Shown: positions 36,254-45,186, counted from the first letter of the stretch. The stretch: DNA of 64,000 nucleotides from Pseudoalteromonas shioyasakiensis (GCF_019134595.1 NZ_CP077770.1:1942001-2006000); one strand, 5' to 3'. The notes: generated by a model from the sequence alone, not told the origin. Translations and numbers: made by a program.

Positions 36254-36697
36254 ATGACTGATCACAACTTGGAATTAAAAAAAGCAGGGCTAAAAGTTAC
36301 TCTGCCACGTATTAAAATTTTAGAGATTCTGCAATCTCCAGACAACCAACACATCAGCGCTGAAGATGTCTATAAAATTCTTTTAGACAAAGGCGAAGAG
36401 ATTGGTCTTGCAACTGTCTACCGTGTTCTTAACCAATTTGATGATGCTGGTATTGTATCTCGCCACCACTTCGAAGGCGGTAAGTCAGTATTTGAACTAT
36501 CAGGTAGCACTCACCATGACCACTTAGTGTGCCTTAAATGTGGTAAGGTTGTAGAGTTTGAAGATGACACTATCGAGCGTCGTCAAGAAGAAATCGCAAC
36601 TGAGAATGGTATTAAGCTGACTAACCACTCTCTTTACCTATACGGTGAATGTGAAGACACTGCTGCGTGTAAAGAATTCGCTGAATCAAATAGCTAA
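36254..36697 (+). CDS. fur: Ferric uptake regulator Fur
   Basis: Fur is the iron-responsive repressor of iron-uptake genes. The 147 residues start MTDHNLELKKAGLKVTLPRI and include the winged helix (ISAEDVYKILLDKGEEIGLATVY split over residues 34-57). The metal and dimer part follows: GSTHHDHLVCLKCGKVVEF has the HHDH metal site and a Cys pair, with further cysteines near the end (GECEDTAAC). The length matches E. coli Fur. No clear GATAATGATAATCATTATC-type box is visible ahead of it. A 12-bp stem across the stop codon (36681-36692 with 36703-36714) precedes the terminator. Confidence 0.98.
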   Translation: MTDHNLELKKAGLKVTLPRIKILEILQSPDNQHISAEDVYKILLDKGEEIGLATVYRVLNQFDDAGIVSRHHFEGGKSVFELSGSTHHDHLVCLKCGKVVEFEDDTIERRQEEIATENGIKLTNHSLYLYGECEDTAACKEFAESNS

Positions 36698-36718
36698 TTA
36701 GTTATTTGATTCAGACAT

Positions 36719-36747
36719 AAAAAAACCTGCTTTAAGCAGGTTTTTTT
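36719..36747. terminator. Bidirectional terminator between fur and fklB
   Basis: CCTGC and GCAGG pair around TTTAA, with seven As and seven Ts on the flanks; it serves both convergent genes. Confidence 0.9.
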
Positions 36748-36765
36748 ATGTCTATTTGAAATCAA

Positions 36766-37383
36766 TTAGATGATTTCTAATAGTTCAACGTCAAAGATTA
36801 GCGTTGAGAAAGGAGCGATTGCTGCACCAGCACCGCGCTCGCCATAAGCAAGTTCGTGTGGTACGTATAAACGCCACTTAGAACCAGTACCCATCATTTG
36901 TACTGCTTCAGTCCAACCTTTGATTACACCGCCAACTGGGAACTCAGCTGGTTGACCACGCTCGTATGAGCTGTCAAATACTGTACCGTTGATTAGTGTA
37001 CCGTGGTAGTGTGCACGAATTGTTGAATCTGCAGTTGGTTTTTCACCATCGCCTGCAGTCAGCACTTCGTATTGAAGACCTGATTCAGTTACAGTTACTT
37101 CAGGGCGTTTTGCGTTTTCTTCTAAGAATGCAATACCTTCAGCTGCAAGAACCTTAGCTTCTTCTTCACGACGAGCTTGGATCTCAGCGTTGATTTTCTC
37201 AAAAGCTGCTTGAATTGCTGGGATTTCAACTTGGAAATCGTTACCAGTGTATGCGTCTTTCATACCTTCAAATACAGAATTTAAGTTTAAACCTTCGAAT
37301 GGATTCGCTTTTAATTGCTCACCCATTTGTAAACCAATACCGTAACTTGCTTTTTCAGCGTCTGTTGTAAAATTATCTGACAT
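36766..37383 (-). CDS. fklB: FKBP-type peptidyl-prolyl isomerase FklB
   Basis: A 205-residue cytoplasmic FKBP with no signal peptide, unlike FkpA. An N-terminal dimerisation region (ASYGIGLQMGEQLKANPFEG) is followed by an FKBP domain from about residue 105: RAHYHGTLINGTVFDSSYER, FPVGGVIKGWTEAVQMM, and YVPHELAYGERGAGAAIAPF. These contain the aromatic and acidic residues of the proline pocket. It catalyses cis-trans isomerisation of proline bonds during folding. It converges on fur. Confidence 0.95.
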   Translation of the reverse strand: MSDNFTTDAEKASYGIGLQMGEQLKANPFEGLNLNSVFEGMKDAYTGNDFQVEIPAIQAAFEKINAEIQARREEEAKVLAAEGIAFLEENAKRPEVTVTESGLQYEVLTAGDGEKPTADSTIRAHYHGTLINGTVFDSSYERGQPAEFPVGGVIKGWTEAVQMMGTGSKWRLYVPHELAYGERGAGAAIAPFSTLIFDVELLEII

Positions 37384-37456
37384 GTTTTAATTCACGTTTA
37401 TTTAGTTAAAAGACGTGCTAATAATAACATAAAAAAACAACGAATATCGCCAAGTT

Positions 37457-37858
37457 TTACTGCGTTTGCTCAGTGTTTGCACTAATTCGCTGCTTTATTT
37501 TTTCAATTACAAATGTCGCAACAGGTAATGTAGCGATCATCGAAGCTATAAAAAAGCCGCTCATTAAGCCATCTTTGCCTAACATAATTAAGGGCACAGC
37601 AATAAGACCCACAGTAGAAATCACACATGCAGCAATGACAGGCCAATGTTTGTCATATTTACCAATTAGGTGCCCTACTAATACATTAAAACCAATGCCA
37701 TAAGCGATTGAAGATATTAGTCCGTAATCAGGCTGCGCATCATGCGCCATAGCAACAAGTACATTTATGCCACTATGATAAAAATAAGAAAAGATACACC
37801 AAAGCAAAACATGTTTAACAATGCGCATTAGTGTAGAAGAAGACTCGCTTGCTGACAT
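37457..37858 (-). CDS. Small membrane protein of unknown function
   Basis: From MSASESSSTLMRIVKH, 133 residues with about four membrane helices (HVLLWCIFSYFYHSGINVLVA, LISSIAYGIGFNVLVGHLIG, PVIAACVISTVGLIAVPLIML, GLMSGFFIASMIATLPVATF). It ends with a basic and polar tail. I do not recognise a family. A longer reading continues upstream through the tRNA-Ser gene, which is an artefact; the start at 37858 has an AGAAAAGTA ribosome site. It may be transcribed by read-through from the tRNA or from its own promoter. Confidence 0.75.
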   Translation of the reverse strand: MSASESSSTLMRIVKHVLLWCIFSYFYHSGINVLVAMAHDAQPDYGLISSIAYGIGFNVLVGHLIGKYDKHWPVIAACVISTVGLIAVPLIMLGKDGLMSGFFIASMIATLPVATFVIEKIKQRISANTEQTQ

Positions 37859-37876
37859 TACTTTTCTCCAGATAGC

Positions 37877-37902
37877 AAAAAACCGCCCAATAGGCGGTTT
37901 TT
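37877..37902 (-). terminator. tRNA-Ser terminator
   Basis: Leftward, ACCGCC and GGCGGT pair around a five-base loop, ending in a six-U run; it lies just past the tRNA CCA end. Confidence 0.88.
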
Positions 37903-37910
37903 CTAAATAA

Positions 37911-38001
37911 TGGTGGAGAGATAGGGATTTGAACCCTAGAGGGGCTACAAACCCCTGCCGGTTTTCAAGACCGGTGCATTCGACCACTCTGCCATCTCTC
38001 C
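37911..38001 (-). tRNA. tRNA-Ser (anticodon UGA)
   Basis: Leftward, the 91-base gene starts GGAGAGATGGCAGAGTGG and ends CTCTCCACCA with an encoded CCA. The acceptor stem GGAGAGA pairs with TCTCTCC. The anticodon arm ACCGGTCTTGAAAACCGG carries TGA in a CTTGAAA loop. A long variable arm (AGGGGTTTGTAGCCCCT) marks a class II serine tRNA. The T arm GGGTTCAAATCCC is standard. It reads UCA/UCG-type serine codons. It is followed by its own terminator. Confidence 0.97.
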
Positions 38002-38074
38002 GTACGGCGCGCATAATAGTGTTTACTGCGTTCGTTGTAAAGCTTTAAATGTAAAAAACTTTAAAAAGGTAATT

Positions 38075-38452
38075 TTAGTAATACTGTTTAGGACGCTTTG
38101 CGATTAAAGAGCAAACTAAACAAACAATTAAACTTACAATTGCAAAGCCTGAGCCCTGCACTATCACGTCAATTTTATTGAGGTTATAACTAGGTATTAT
38201 GACTAATGCAAAGGCGGGTAAGCAAGTGAGCGTTAAAACGAAGCAACATATTTTAAAGGCGCGACCAAAATCAAAACGCTTAGTGCTATGCATCCACCAA
38301 GTAAGCAGAAGCAATATAACTGTAGCAGACAAGCCAAGGTAATGAGGTTGTTTCGTAGACATAGCAACAAAGAAAGTTACTATAGCACCAACAACGCCCC
38401 ATACTGACCAAGCGAACCAATTTTCTTTTTCACGTAAAAATAAGTTTCCCAT
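38075..38452 (-). CDS. Small four-helix membrane protein of unknown function
   Basis: 125 residues from MGNLFLREKENWFAWSVWG. Four probable helices are separated by short loops: WSVWGVVGAIVTFFVAM, LGLSATVILLLLTWWMH, AFKICCFVLTLTCLPAFALV and GSGFAIVSLIVCLVCSLIA. The C-terminus is basic (KRPKQYY). I do not recognise a family. A longer reading to 38494 is possible but has no ribosome site. No neighbour suggests a role; it lies between tRNA-Ser and ydjA. Confidence 0.6.
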   Translation of the reverse strand: MGNLFLREKENWFAWSVWGVVGAIVTFFVAMSTKQPHYLGLSATVILLLLTWWMHSTKRFDFGRAFKICCFVLTLTCLPAFALVIIPSYNLNKIDVIVQGSGFAIVSLIVCLVCSLIAKRPKQYY

Positions 38453-38651
38453 TGTTCTCGTCTTCTTTATCGTTATTTTTGTAAGACCATCCATACGTTA
38501 ACAAAAAATAACCGATTTAAAAACACACTGAAGAAGAATTGTTTCGTTTTTTGCATCCGTGCGCTTCTTACAGCTAAGCTAAATCCACAAAAACTAACAT
38601 AAGTAAGCTTAATAGCATCTGACTGCTTAACTGTAAAAAAGTTCCTAATAT

Positions 38652-39200
38652 TTATAAATTCTCAAAAAACGTCTCTGGCTTGTGTCTGATTGGCTTTTTA
38701 ATGTCTACTTCTGGCGTACCTAAATATAAGTAGCCAACAATTTCATCTTGTTCTTTACAACCTAGTGCCGCTTTAACAGCTGGGCTCTGTGCAAAATAAC
38801 CTGTGCGCCAAATGCCCCCTAAACCTTGCGCAAAGGCCGCTTGTTGCATTGCAAGTACCGCGCAGCCTGCACTTTGTACTTGTTCAATTCGTGGCACCTT
38901 TGGGTTTTCAGTTACATCAGCAATAGCAATGATCATCATAGGAGAGCGCAGCGGTAGTTCTTTAGCGCGCTCAATGGTTCTATCATCTTGGTTTTCAGCA
39001 ACAGCGGCTTGATGATAGATATCTCCTAATTTATTACGTGCATCGCCTTCAACGACAATAAATCGCCAAGGAGCAATACAGCCATGATCAGGCACTTTAA
39101 TGGCTGCTCGCTTAATAATTTCAAGTTGTTCTACAGTAGGTCCTGGTGCGATAAGGCGAGGATCTGATTGTCGAGTGTGTAATAGCGTTAAAGCGTCCAT
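38652..39200 (-). CDS. ydjA: YdjA-type nitroreductase
   Basis: A 182-residue FMN-dependent NAD(P)H nitroreductase-fold protein. It opens MDALTLLHTRQSDPRL and shows PDHGCIAPWRFIVVEGDARN, a conserved stretch of the small YdjA subfamily. AVLAMQQAAFAQGLGGIWRTG, near residue 115, contacts the flavin phosphate and dimer partner. YdjA lacks part of the flavin-capping helix of larger family members, and its natural substrate is unknown. It is followed by the small membrane protein gene after about 160 bases with no clear terminator. Confidence 0.9.
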   Translation of the reverse strand: MDALTLLHTRQSDPRLIAPGPTVEQLEIIKRAAIKVPDHGCIAPWRFIVVEGDARNKLGDIYHQAAVAENQDDRTIERAKELPLRSPMMIIAIADVTENPKVPRIEQVQSAGCAVLAMQQAAFAQGLGGIWRTGYFAQSPAVKAALGCKEQDEIVGYLYLGTPEVDIKKPIRHKPETFFENL

Positions 39201-39263
39201 GAATATTCCGTAAATGCTTAAGTACGATGCCCCTTAATAATCGGGGCAGAAAACCCAAGCTTA

Positions 39264-40004
39264 TCATTTATCTTTATTACCAATAAAGCTATTCGATGCT
39301 TTTCTAGTTAACCAATAATCTAAACTAACGTAACGCCCGCCACCTGCAAAAAATAAACTTAAGAGCATAACAAAGTATATTGCGGAAAATTCAATACCAT
39401 TATTTAATATTACAGGCTTCCCTTTCGCATAGAGGTACTCTGTATAACCATGTGTTTCTAACAACTCGCGCATTTTCGTTAATCTTTCACTGGCTTCATT
39501 GGAATTTACTAAACTGGCTTCACTACCTGGTATTGCAAGCCAATTGAGAGCTCTTGCAGGGCTGGTACTGGCATCGGTAGGTGTTACAGCAAACCAGCCA
39601 TTACTTGCATGCACGGTCGTCGCTGCGACCAGCATGGTGATCATTAAAGGAATTGCGGTTAAACGGGTAAATAAACCTAATAAAATGAAGATCCCCCCTA
39701 AAAACTCAGTCCATGCAGATAAAAAGGCTAATACAGAGGGCATGGGTAGGCCTAAACCCCATTCACTATTACCAAACCAAGCAACAATATCCTCAGATGC
39801 TAAAAAGTATTGATAAAAGTGAGTGACATCTCCACTTAAAGCAAGTTTATTAAAGCCTGCAATGATCATCACTGGGGCTAAAATCAAGCGAATTAATAGA
39901 CTCGGTAGTCCATCTAAAAACTGCAGTTTCTTTAAGGTGTGTTGGTAAAGGGGTATTAGGTGTGTGTTCAACATAGCGGTCTCGTGACTAAATAGATTAA
40001 TCAC
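39264..40004 (-). CDS. DoxX-family membrane protein
   Basis: About 246 residues (or 236 if it begins at the ATG at 39974) with four membrane helices: LLIRLILAPVMIIAGFNKLA, VLAFLSAWTEFLGGIFILLG, LTAIPLMITMLVAATTVHAS and the C-terminal FSAIYFVMLLSLFFAGGGRY. A polar insert (about 150-195) lies between helices 3 and 4. FxxKL near the first helix, the E-FLGG motif and the closing GGGRYVSLDYWL are DoxX hallmarks. DoxX relatives include thiosulfate:quinone oxidoreductase subunits and many proteins of unknown role. It neighbours fadH but no operon link is clear. Confidence 0.82.
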   Translation of the reverse strand: MINLFSHETAMLNTHLIPLYQHTLKKLQFLDGLPSLLIRLILAPVMIIAGFNKLALSGDVTHFYQYFLASEDIVAWFGNSEWGLGLPMPSVLAFLSAWTEFLGGIFILLGLFTRLTAIPLMITMLVAATTVHASNGWFAVTPTDASTSPARALNWLAIPGSEASLVNSNEASERLTKMRELLETHGYTEYLYAKGKPVILNNGIEFSAIYFVMLLSLFFAGGGRYVSLDYWLTRKASNSFIGNKDK

Positions 40005-40035
40005 ACAGACCGCACGTTTCCTAGTTTACTTTCAA

Positions 40036-41997
40036 TTAAATTTTACGAGCGACTTGTAGTGCTTCAAAAATCGCACGTTTTGCATCAATTGCAGCAGCTA
40101 GTTTTGCGCCACCAATCACGTGAACCTTAGCGTTTTCGGTTTGATTGTCGAAAGTTTCAGTATTTGAAACCTGACCAATACAAGCAATCACGGTATCAAC
40201 ATCGAGGATTTGCTCTTCACCTTTTACAGTAATTTTCAAACCTTGCTTATCAAAGCTTAGGTACTGACACTCAGCTATTTGTTTAACACCGTGCTGTTTG
40301 GCAACTTGACGGTGGATCCAACCTGTTGTTTTACCCAGTTCACTACCAAAACGCCCTGCACTTCTTTTAAGCATGTAAAGTTGGCGATTGTCTTTTTCAG
40401 GCGCGGCATCACATTCAATACCCCATTGAGTTTTGAATTGCTCAATTGTTTGGCCTTTGTGTTCACTTAAAAAGGCAACCATATCAAAACCGATACCACC
40501 GGCACCTAGAATCGCAATTTTGTCGCCTAGTTCTACTTCCCCACGAATGACTTCATCATAAGCAAATACACGCTTGCCATCACTGCATTCTATTTTGGCT
40601 TCGCGCGGACGTACACCTGTAGCAAATACAACATCATCGTATTGATTAAGCATATTGTCGGTAAATTCAGTACCGATCTGTAAATCGACATTTAAGCGCT
40701 TTAGCTCATTGGTAAAGTAGTTAAGAGTATGATTAAAGTCTTCTTTACCTGGTACTTGCATGGCTAAATTAAATTGGCCACCCATTTGTTCTTTACGTTC
40801 AATTAAAGTGACTTTATGACCTTTCGCTGCTAAGTAACAACTTGCAGCAAGGCCTGCAGGGCCAGCACCCACAACCAGTACTAATCGAGCAGATGGTGCT
40901 TTTTCAAGGCTGTAATCTAACTCAAAGGCCGCTTGTGGGTTAACCAAACAGGTTGCACGTTTATTTTTAAACACATGGTCTAAGCAGCCCTGATTACAAC
41001 CAATACAAATATTGATTTGCTCAGACTTATTATTAACGTATTTATTGAAAAACTCTGGATCTGCTAATAAAGGACGTGCCATCGAAATTAAATCAGACTC
41101 GCCAGCTTCTAAAATTCCATTGGCAATTTCTGGCGTGTTAATACGGTTAACCGCGATAACTGGCACTGAAACCGTATCTTTTAAGCGTTTTGATGCTTCT
41201 TTAAATGCACCTGCTGGTACCATACTGGCAATAGTTGGTACACGAGCTTCGTGCCAACCAATACCCGTGTTAAAGATATCAACGCCAGCTTGTTCAAGTG
41301 CTAGTGCTTGTTGTTTTACTTCATCAGGCGTTGATCCATTAGGAATTAAATCCATCACAGACAAACGAAATACAATAATGAATTTTTGACTTACTTTTGC
41401 GCGAACAGCTTTAACAATATCTACAGCCAAGCGCATCCGATTTTCTAAACTACCACCATAGTTGTCTGTTCTTTTATTAGTATGGTTAGCCATAAACTCA
41501 TTAATTAGATAACCTTCAGAACCCATTATTTCAACACCGTCATAACCTGCTTTTTCAGCCATTTTTGCTGAGTTAGCAAAGTCTTTGATGGTTTTTTTGA
41601 TTGACCCTAACGACATTTCTTTAGGTTTATACGGATTAATAGGTGCCTGAATTGAGCTTGGCGCTTGGTTAAACGGATGATACGCGTAACGACCTGCATG
41701 CAATAATTGTAAGCAAATTTTTCCGCCATGTTGATGCACTGCATCAGTATATGCTTTGTGTTTGATCACATCATAAAATGAATTAAATGTTGATGCGAAC
41801 GGAGATAGCTTGCCTCGAATATTTGGGCTATAACCACCAGTAATAATTAAACCCGTGCCGCCTTTGGCACGTGCCTCGTAGAATGCACGTAAGCGTTTGC
41901 GGTTATGCCAGCCTTCTTCTAAGCCGGTATGCATTGAGCCCATAACCAAACGATTACGAAGTTCGGTATGCGGTAATTGTAATTTTTGTTCTAACAT
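40036..41997 (-). CDS. fadH: 2,4-dienoyl-CoA reductase (NADPH)
   Basis: FadH reduces 2,4-dienoyl-CoA so that polyunsaturated fatty acids can enter beta-oxidation. It is an old-yellow-enzyme barrel (about 1-330, with VMGSMHTGLEE, KICLQLLHAGRYAYHP, GYDGVEIMGSEGYLINEF). A 4Fe-4S segment CIGCNQGCLDHVFKNKRATC follows. Then comes an FAD/NADPH module from about residue 375 (VLVVGAGPAGLAASCYLAAKG and ILGAGGIGFDMVAFL). Length 653 is close to E. coli FadH. It diverges from sppA. A TAACTGGTC at 42010-42018 looks like half of a FadR site, but the second half is not present. Confidence 0.95.
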   Translation of the reverse strand: MLEQKLQLPHTELRNRLVMGSMHTGLEEGWHNRKRLRAFYEARAKGGTGLIITGGYSPNIRGKLSPFASTFNSFYDVIKHKAYTDAVHQHGGKICLQLLHAGRYAYHPFNQAPSSIQAPINPYKPKEMSLGSIKKTIKDFANSAKMAEKAGYDGVEIMGSEGYLINEFMANHTNKRTDNYGGSLENRMRLAVDIVKAVRAKVSQKFIIVFRLSVMDLIPNGSTPDEVKQQALALEQAGVDIFNTGIGWHEARVPTIASMVPAGAFKEASKRLKDTVSVPVIAVNRINTPEIANGILEAGESDLISMARPLLADPEFFNKYVNNKSEQINICIGCNQGCLDHVFKNKRATCLVNPQAAFELDYSLEKAPSARLVLVVGAGPAGLAASCYLAAKGHKVTLIERKEQMGGQFNLAMQVPGKEDFNHTLNYFTNELKRLNVDLQIGTEFTDNMLNQYDDVVFATGVRPREAKIECSDGKRVFAYDEVIRGEVELGDKIAILGAGGIGFDMVAFLSEHKGQTIEQFKTQWGIECDAAPEKDNRQLYMLKRSAGRFGSELGKTTGWIHRQVAKQHGVKQIAECQYLSFDKQGLKITVKGEEQILDVDTVIACIGQVSNTETFDNQTENAKVHVIGGAKLAAAIDAKRAIFEALQVARKI

Positions 41998-42196
41998 TGT
42001 GTGCCCCGTTAACTGGTCGAACCTCTATTTGAAATAGATTTTGCGGCAATAACTTAGAATAATCAACTTTTCACTCGTAATTAATCTGTAGCAAATTGTC
42101 GTTTTAAACACTCTGTTACTATTTAACAGTTAATTTTAAAGTTATTCTAAGCTAAGATGAGATCACTACTAAGCTGTACTGAATTAAGGATTTATT

Positions 42197-44062
42197 TTGC
42201 TAGCAAAGATATTTAAAGGCATTTGGACCGGGATTAATTTTTCCCGCCGTTTGGTCCTAAACATATTATTTGTATTACTAGTAATACTCTTCTTTGTTGC
42301 CATCACAGGCGAAGAAGACCAAGTAAAAGTAGCAGACGGAACCGTGCTACGCCTAAACTTAAATGGCCCTATTGTTGAAGAAAAAACTTATGTTGACCCT
42401 GTAGAAGCAGCAATCAACGATGCAACTATGGGTAAAGAAGCACCATCAGAAATTCTTCTTGATGATGTTGTTGAAGTGATCAACCAAGCAACTAAAGATG
42501 ATCGCATCAGTGTGATGCTTCTTGATCTACAAAAAATGCCAAGTGCACACATCAATAAGCTAAAACAAATAACCAAAGCAATTGATGCCTTTAAAGATGC
42601 AGGCAAGCAAGTTATCGCAACAGGCTATTACTATACACAAGCTCAATACTATATTGCCGCCCACGCTAATGAAGTGTCTATGCACCCTTATGGTGGTGTG
42701 AGCATTGAAGGCTACGGTATGTTCCCACTGTACTTCAAAGATGCGCTTGAAAAGTTAAAAGTGACTCAACATATTTTCCGTGTGGGTACTTATAAGTCAG
42801 CAGTTGAGCCATTTATTCGTAATGACATGTCAGAAGCGGCAAAAGAAGCGAATAGTGTTTGGTTAACTGCACTTTGGAATGAGTATAAAACTGACGTTGC
42901 TGCGAGCCGTCCATTCGATAAAAGTAATTTCGATGAAGATATGGATGTTTATCTTGCAAAAATGCAAGCAGTTGATGGCAACTCAGGTCAGTACGCGCTA
43001 AATAATCAGTGGGTTGATTCTTTAAAAACATCACAACAAATTCGCCAACAGCTTATTGAGTTAGTTGGTGCGGAAGAAACAGGCAAAACCTTTAAGCAAG
43101 TAAGCTTCCGTGAGTATTTATCGCTTGTAAAACCACCTGTTGAGTTCGATAACCCAATCACTGAAAAAGTAGCTGTTGTTGTTGCTAAAGGCACCATTGT
43201 CGATGGCGAGCGTAAAGCAGGTGAAATTGGTGGTGACTCTACAGCAGCCCTACTTCGTAAAGCGCGTCTTGATGACAAAGTGAAAGCCGTTGTACTTCGC
43301 ATCGATTCAGGTGGCGGTAGTATGTTTGCTTCTGAAGTTATCCGTGCTGAAGTATTAGCACTTAAAGCAGCGGGTAAACCGGTTATCGCTTCAATGAGCT
43401 CAGTGGCAGCCTCAGGTGGTTACTGGATTGCATCTGCTGCCAATGAAATTTGGGCAGCCCCTAGCACAATTACAGGTTCAATCGGTGTATTCGGTACTTT
43501 CATGACGTTTGAAAATACCATGGCTGAATTAGGTATTTACTCAGATGGTGTTGCAACAACAGACCTTGCTGGCTTCTCTATTGCACGCCCACTTGACGAG
43601 AAAATGTCAGATATCATTCAAATGAGCGTTGAAAATGCATACAAACGCTTTTTAAATGTTGTAGCTGAAGCGCGTAACATGACCCCTGAGCAAGTTGATA
43701 AAATTGCCCAAGGCCGTGTATGGATTGCAACTCAAGCAAAAGAACTCGGTTTAGTTGATAAACTTGGTGATAAACAAGATGCAATTAAGGCGGCAGCTGA
43801 GCTTGCTAAGCTTAATCATTATGATGTTAAAACCATCAAGCAATCGCTCACACCACAAGAGCAAATGCTGCAAGATATCTTTGGCACAGCGGCTGTTAAG
43901 AGCTTCTTTGCTAAGTCTGATTCATCGCAATCAGTACTAGCAACACAAGCCAACTTACAAAGCCTTATTAATCAGTTAAGTAGTGAAATTGATAACCTAA
44001 AAGATTACAACGATCCACAAGGCGTTTACGCTCGTTGTTTAGTGTGTAATGTAATTCAATAA
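42197..44062 (+). CDS. sppA: Signal peptide peptidase SppA (67K type)
   Basis: SppA degrades cleaved signal peptides in the inner membrane. The 621 residues carry one N-terminal membrane helix (VLNILFVLLVILFFVAI) and two tandem ClpP-like domains. The catalytic lysine lies in RVGTYKSAVEPF (near residue 205) and the nucleophile serine in SSVAASGGYWIAS (near 405), as expected for the tetrameric long form. The start is TTG at 42197, supported by AAGGA six bases upstream; no nearby ATG fits. The order sppA-ansA is the E. coli one. Confidence 0.97.
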   Translation: MLAKIFKGIWTGINFSRRLVLNILFVLLVILFFVAITGEEDQVKVADGTVLRLNLNGPIVEEKTYVDPVEAAINDATMGKEAPSEILLDDVVEVINQATKDDRISVMLLDLQKMPSAHINKLKQITKAIDAFKDAGKQVIATGYYYTQAQYYIAAHANEVSMHPYGGVSIEGYGMFPLYFKDALEKLKVTQHIFRVGTYKSAVEPFIRNDMSEAAKEANSVWLTALWNEYKTDVAASRPFDKSNFDEDMDVYLAKMQAVDGNSGQYALNNQWVDSLKTSQQIRQQLIELVGAEETGKTFKQVSFREYLSLVKPPVEFDNPITEKVAVVVAKGTIVDGERKAGEIGGDSTAALLRKARLDDKVKAVVLRIDSGGGSMFASEVIRAEVLALKAAGKPVIASMSSVAASGGYWIASAANEIWAAPSTITGSIGVFGTFMTFENTMAELGIYSDGVATTDLAGFSIARPLDEKMSDIIQMSVENAYKRFLNVVAEARNMTPEQVDKIAQGRVWIATQAKELGLVDKLGDKQDAIKAAAELAKLNHYDVKTIKQSLTPQEQMLQDIFGTAAVKSFFAKSDSSQSVLATQANLQSLINQLSSEIDNLKDYNDPQGVYARCLVCNVIQ

Positions 44063-44092
44063 GTTACTTAGCTAAACGATTTTAGGTATACT

Positions 44093-44121
44093 AAGCCCAG
44101 TTATTTAACTGGGCTTTTTTT
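44093..44121 (+). terminator. sppA terminator touching the ansA start
   Basis: AAGCCCAGTTA and TAACTGGGCTT pair around TT, and the seven-T run ends one base before the ansA ATG. It occupies the place where the ansA ribosome site would be. Confidence 0.88.
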
Positions 44122-45132
44122 ATGAAACGTAAACGTATATATATCGCCTATACAGGCGGTACTATCGGTATGAAAAAATCGAGCCGTGGCTATGTTCCGG
44201 CAGAAGGTTTTTTAACCGAAACAGTGGTCAATAATGCAGAGTTTAATCGTGATGAAATGCCTTTGTTTGATATTCACGAATATTGCCCGCTCATTGATTC
44301 TTCAGATATGTCCCCTGCCCACTGGCAATTAATTGCTGACGATATTAAGAGTAAATACCAAGACTATGATGGCTTTGTGGTTTTGCATGGCACCGATACC
44401 ATGGCCTACACAGCTTCTGCTTTGTCTTTCATGTTCGAAAACCTAACAAAACCTGTAATTGTGACAGGCTCACAAATTCCATTGTCGCAACTTCGTTCTG
44501 ATGGCCAAGTAAACTTACTCAATGCCATGTATTTAGCCGCTAATTACCCAATTGCCGAAGTAAGCCTGTTTTTCAATAATCAATTATTCCGTGGTAACCG
44601 TGCAACAAAAGCCCATGCTGATGGCTTTGATGCATTTGCATCACCGAACCTTGAACCATTAGCCCTGTCTGGAATTAATATTCAACTGATCAAAGGGCAA
44701 CTTAGCCCTTACGTTGATAACGAACTACAGGTGTCAAATATCACGCCACAGCCAATTGGAGTGCTTTATCTCTATCCAGGGATCAGCCCAAAAGTGGTTA
44801 AAAGTTTAGTTAATGACGACATCAAAGCTCTTGTGTTATTAAGTTTTGGCGTGGGTAATGCCCCGCAAGATCCGGCGTTCTTGGACATTCTTAATGATGC
44901 AAGTAAACGCGGTATGGTGATCGTTAATCTAACACAGTGCTTAAAAGGCCAAGTTAATATGGGCGGTTATGCAACTGGTAATGCCTTATTAAATTGTGGT
45001 GTGATCAGTGGCTACGATATGACTTTAGAAGCGTGTTTGACCAAGTTACACTACTTATTTAGTCAAAAGCTTGAAGTAGAAACAATTCGTCACTTGATGC
45101 AAGACAACCTGCGCGGTGAGCTAAGTCGTTAA
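44122..45132 (+). CDS. ansA: L-asparaginase I (cytoplasmic)
   Basis: AnsA hydrolyses asparagine to aspartate and ammonia in the cytoplasm. It starts MKRKRIYIAYTGGTIGMKKS, where AYTGGTIG holds the first catalytic Thr, and GFVVLHGTDTMAYTASALSF contains the second Thr-Asp-Lys set. FRGNRATKAHADGFDAF and NLTQCLKGQVNMGGYATG complete the family pattern. The 336 residues fit type I, with no signal peptide. The ATG at 44122 agrees with E. coli AnsA, yet no Shine-Dalgarno precedes it: the base before it ends a terminator U-run. Its transcript may depend on read-through or be nearly leaderless. Confidence 0.96.
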   Translation: MKRKRIYIAYTGGTIGMKKSSRGYVPAEGFLTETVVNNAEFNRDEMPLFDIHEYCPLIDSSDMSPAHWQLIADDIKSKYQDYDGFVVLHGTDTMAYTASALSFMFENLTKPVIVTGSQIPLSQLRSDGQVNLLNAMYLAANYPIAEVSLFFNNQLFRGNRATKAHADGFDAFASPNLEPLALSGINIQLIKGQLSPYVDNELQVSNITPQPIGVLYLYPGISPKVVKSLVNDDIKALVLLSFGVGNAPQDPAFLDILNDASKRGMVIVNLTQCLKGQVNMGGYATGNALLNCGVISGYDMTLEACLTKLHYLFSQKLEVETIRHLMQDNLRGELSR

Positions 45133-45144
45133 TGAAGCAAGTAC

Positions 45145-45172
45145 AAAAAAGGCACCAATGGGTGCCTTTTTT
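45145..45172. terminator. Bidirectional terminator between ansA and gnd
   Basis: AAAAAAGGCACC and GGTGCCTTTTTT pair around a short AATG loop; it serves the convergent genes. Confidence 0.9.
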
Positions 45173-45186
45173 AATCTATTTGATAA

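Noticed and set aside
37859..38014. N-terminal extension of the membrane protein at 37457
   Set aside because: These codons are the translated antisense of the terminator and the tRNA-Ser gene region, not protein-coding; the ribosome site supports 37858.
41012..41389. 125-codon open frame opposite fadH
   Set aside because: Antisense shadow of a well-conserved enzyme, low-complexity composition.
42010..42025. Possible FadR site upstream of fadH (TAACTGGTC)
   Set aside because: Only one half matches; the expected GACCAGTT half is replaced by GAACCTCT.
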